Shown here one piece after another: positions 6,023 through 6,100 of a stretch of 6,100 nucleotides of DNA; the stretch's first letter is position 1, and every line of letters starts with the position of its first letter. Source of the DNA: Erysipelotrichaceae bacterium (GTDB lineage: Bacteria > Bacillota_I > Bacilli_A > Erysipelotrichales > Erysipelotrichaceae); NCBI GenBank assembly GCA_016302195.1, contig JAEDOA010000093.1:1-6100 (forward strand). Reading direction: 5' to 3'. The notes beneath the pieces are model-generated. The model searched no databases, was not told the origin of the DNA, and was given only the letters and a program-made list of their open reading frames with translations. The position numbers were made by a program, and so were the translations under genes.

Positions 6023-6100
6023 GGGCTACTTAATTTTTTAATGATCGTAAATTGCAATAATAAATTGAACATTTAGGCTGTTTGATAGATTTTATCTAAT

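Larger units (their letters stand above)
5711..6100. other. Intergenic stretch upstream of the 176-residue gene
   Basis: No frame here is long enough to call a gene. The left part (5738-5833) is dense with regulatory signals: tandem repeat, promoter B, inverted repeat and a possible divergent promoter. The middle (about 5834-5890) is simple AT-rich sequence. The right part holds the possible 19-residue frame and the terminator. From 6023 to 6100 I see only eight sense codons ending in TAA at 6073-6075 (minus strand), which could be the end of a gene beyond the edge, but this is too short to support. Confidence 0.6.

Noticed and set aside
1..6100. CRISPR array, tRNA or rRNA genes, insertion sequence ends
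   Set aside because: I saw no regularly spaced repeats, cloverleaf-like or ribosomal RNA sequence, transposase frame or terminal inverted repeats with target duplications.

Overview
The window looks like part of a chromosomal defence or accessory locus from an AT-rich Gram-positive bacterium of the Firmicutes. A lactobacillus is my best guess, from codon use, the purine-rich ribosome binding sites and the style of the protein sequences; this is inference and not proven. All recognisable genes lie on the minus strand, so the window reads from right to left.

Right edge to left edge: (i) about 390 bases (5711-6100) without a convincing gene, holding a strong hairpin-plus-U-tract terminator, a possible short peptide frame, a possible plus-strand promoter, and the promoter region of the next gene; (ii) an acidic 176-residue protein of unknown function (5180-5710); (iii) a 126-base gap with a second promoter; (iv) a tight three-gene operon. 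The operon holds a 609-residue fusion of an HsdM-like methyltransferase domain and half of an HsdS specificity subunit (3224-5053), a full-length HsdM with intact catalytic motifs (1138-3222), and a two-repeat HsdS that runs off the left edge (1-1136).

The basic identity is a type I restriction-modification locus: HsdM transfers a methyl group from S-adenosylmethionine to adenine at a target chosen by HsdS. No restriction subunit (HsdR) is visible, so it must lie outside the window or be absent. The unusual part is the first operon gene. Its methyltransferase half keeps the fold's outline, but both signature motifs are degraded (NPPF has become FPPI, and the glycine-rich SAM loop is altered), and it is fused to a single target recognition domain. 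The operon therefore encodes one apparently active M subunit, one apparently dead M domain and three target recognition domains.

Two structures tie the locus together. A 39-base element (31 identical positions) containing the -10 box lies upstream of both the 176-residue gene and the operon, so the two units are probably controlled by the same factor. Inside the operon, both gene junctions use the same embedded sequence, in which the last codons (Thr-Glu-Asn-stop) contain the ribosome binding site for the next gene and leave only one base before its ATG. The unknown protein, the pseudo-methyltransferase/half-S fusion and the normal M and S subunits may be one co-regulated system; that is the main hypothesis worth testing here.
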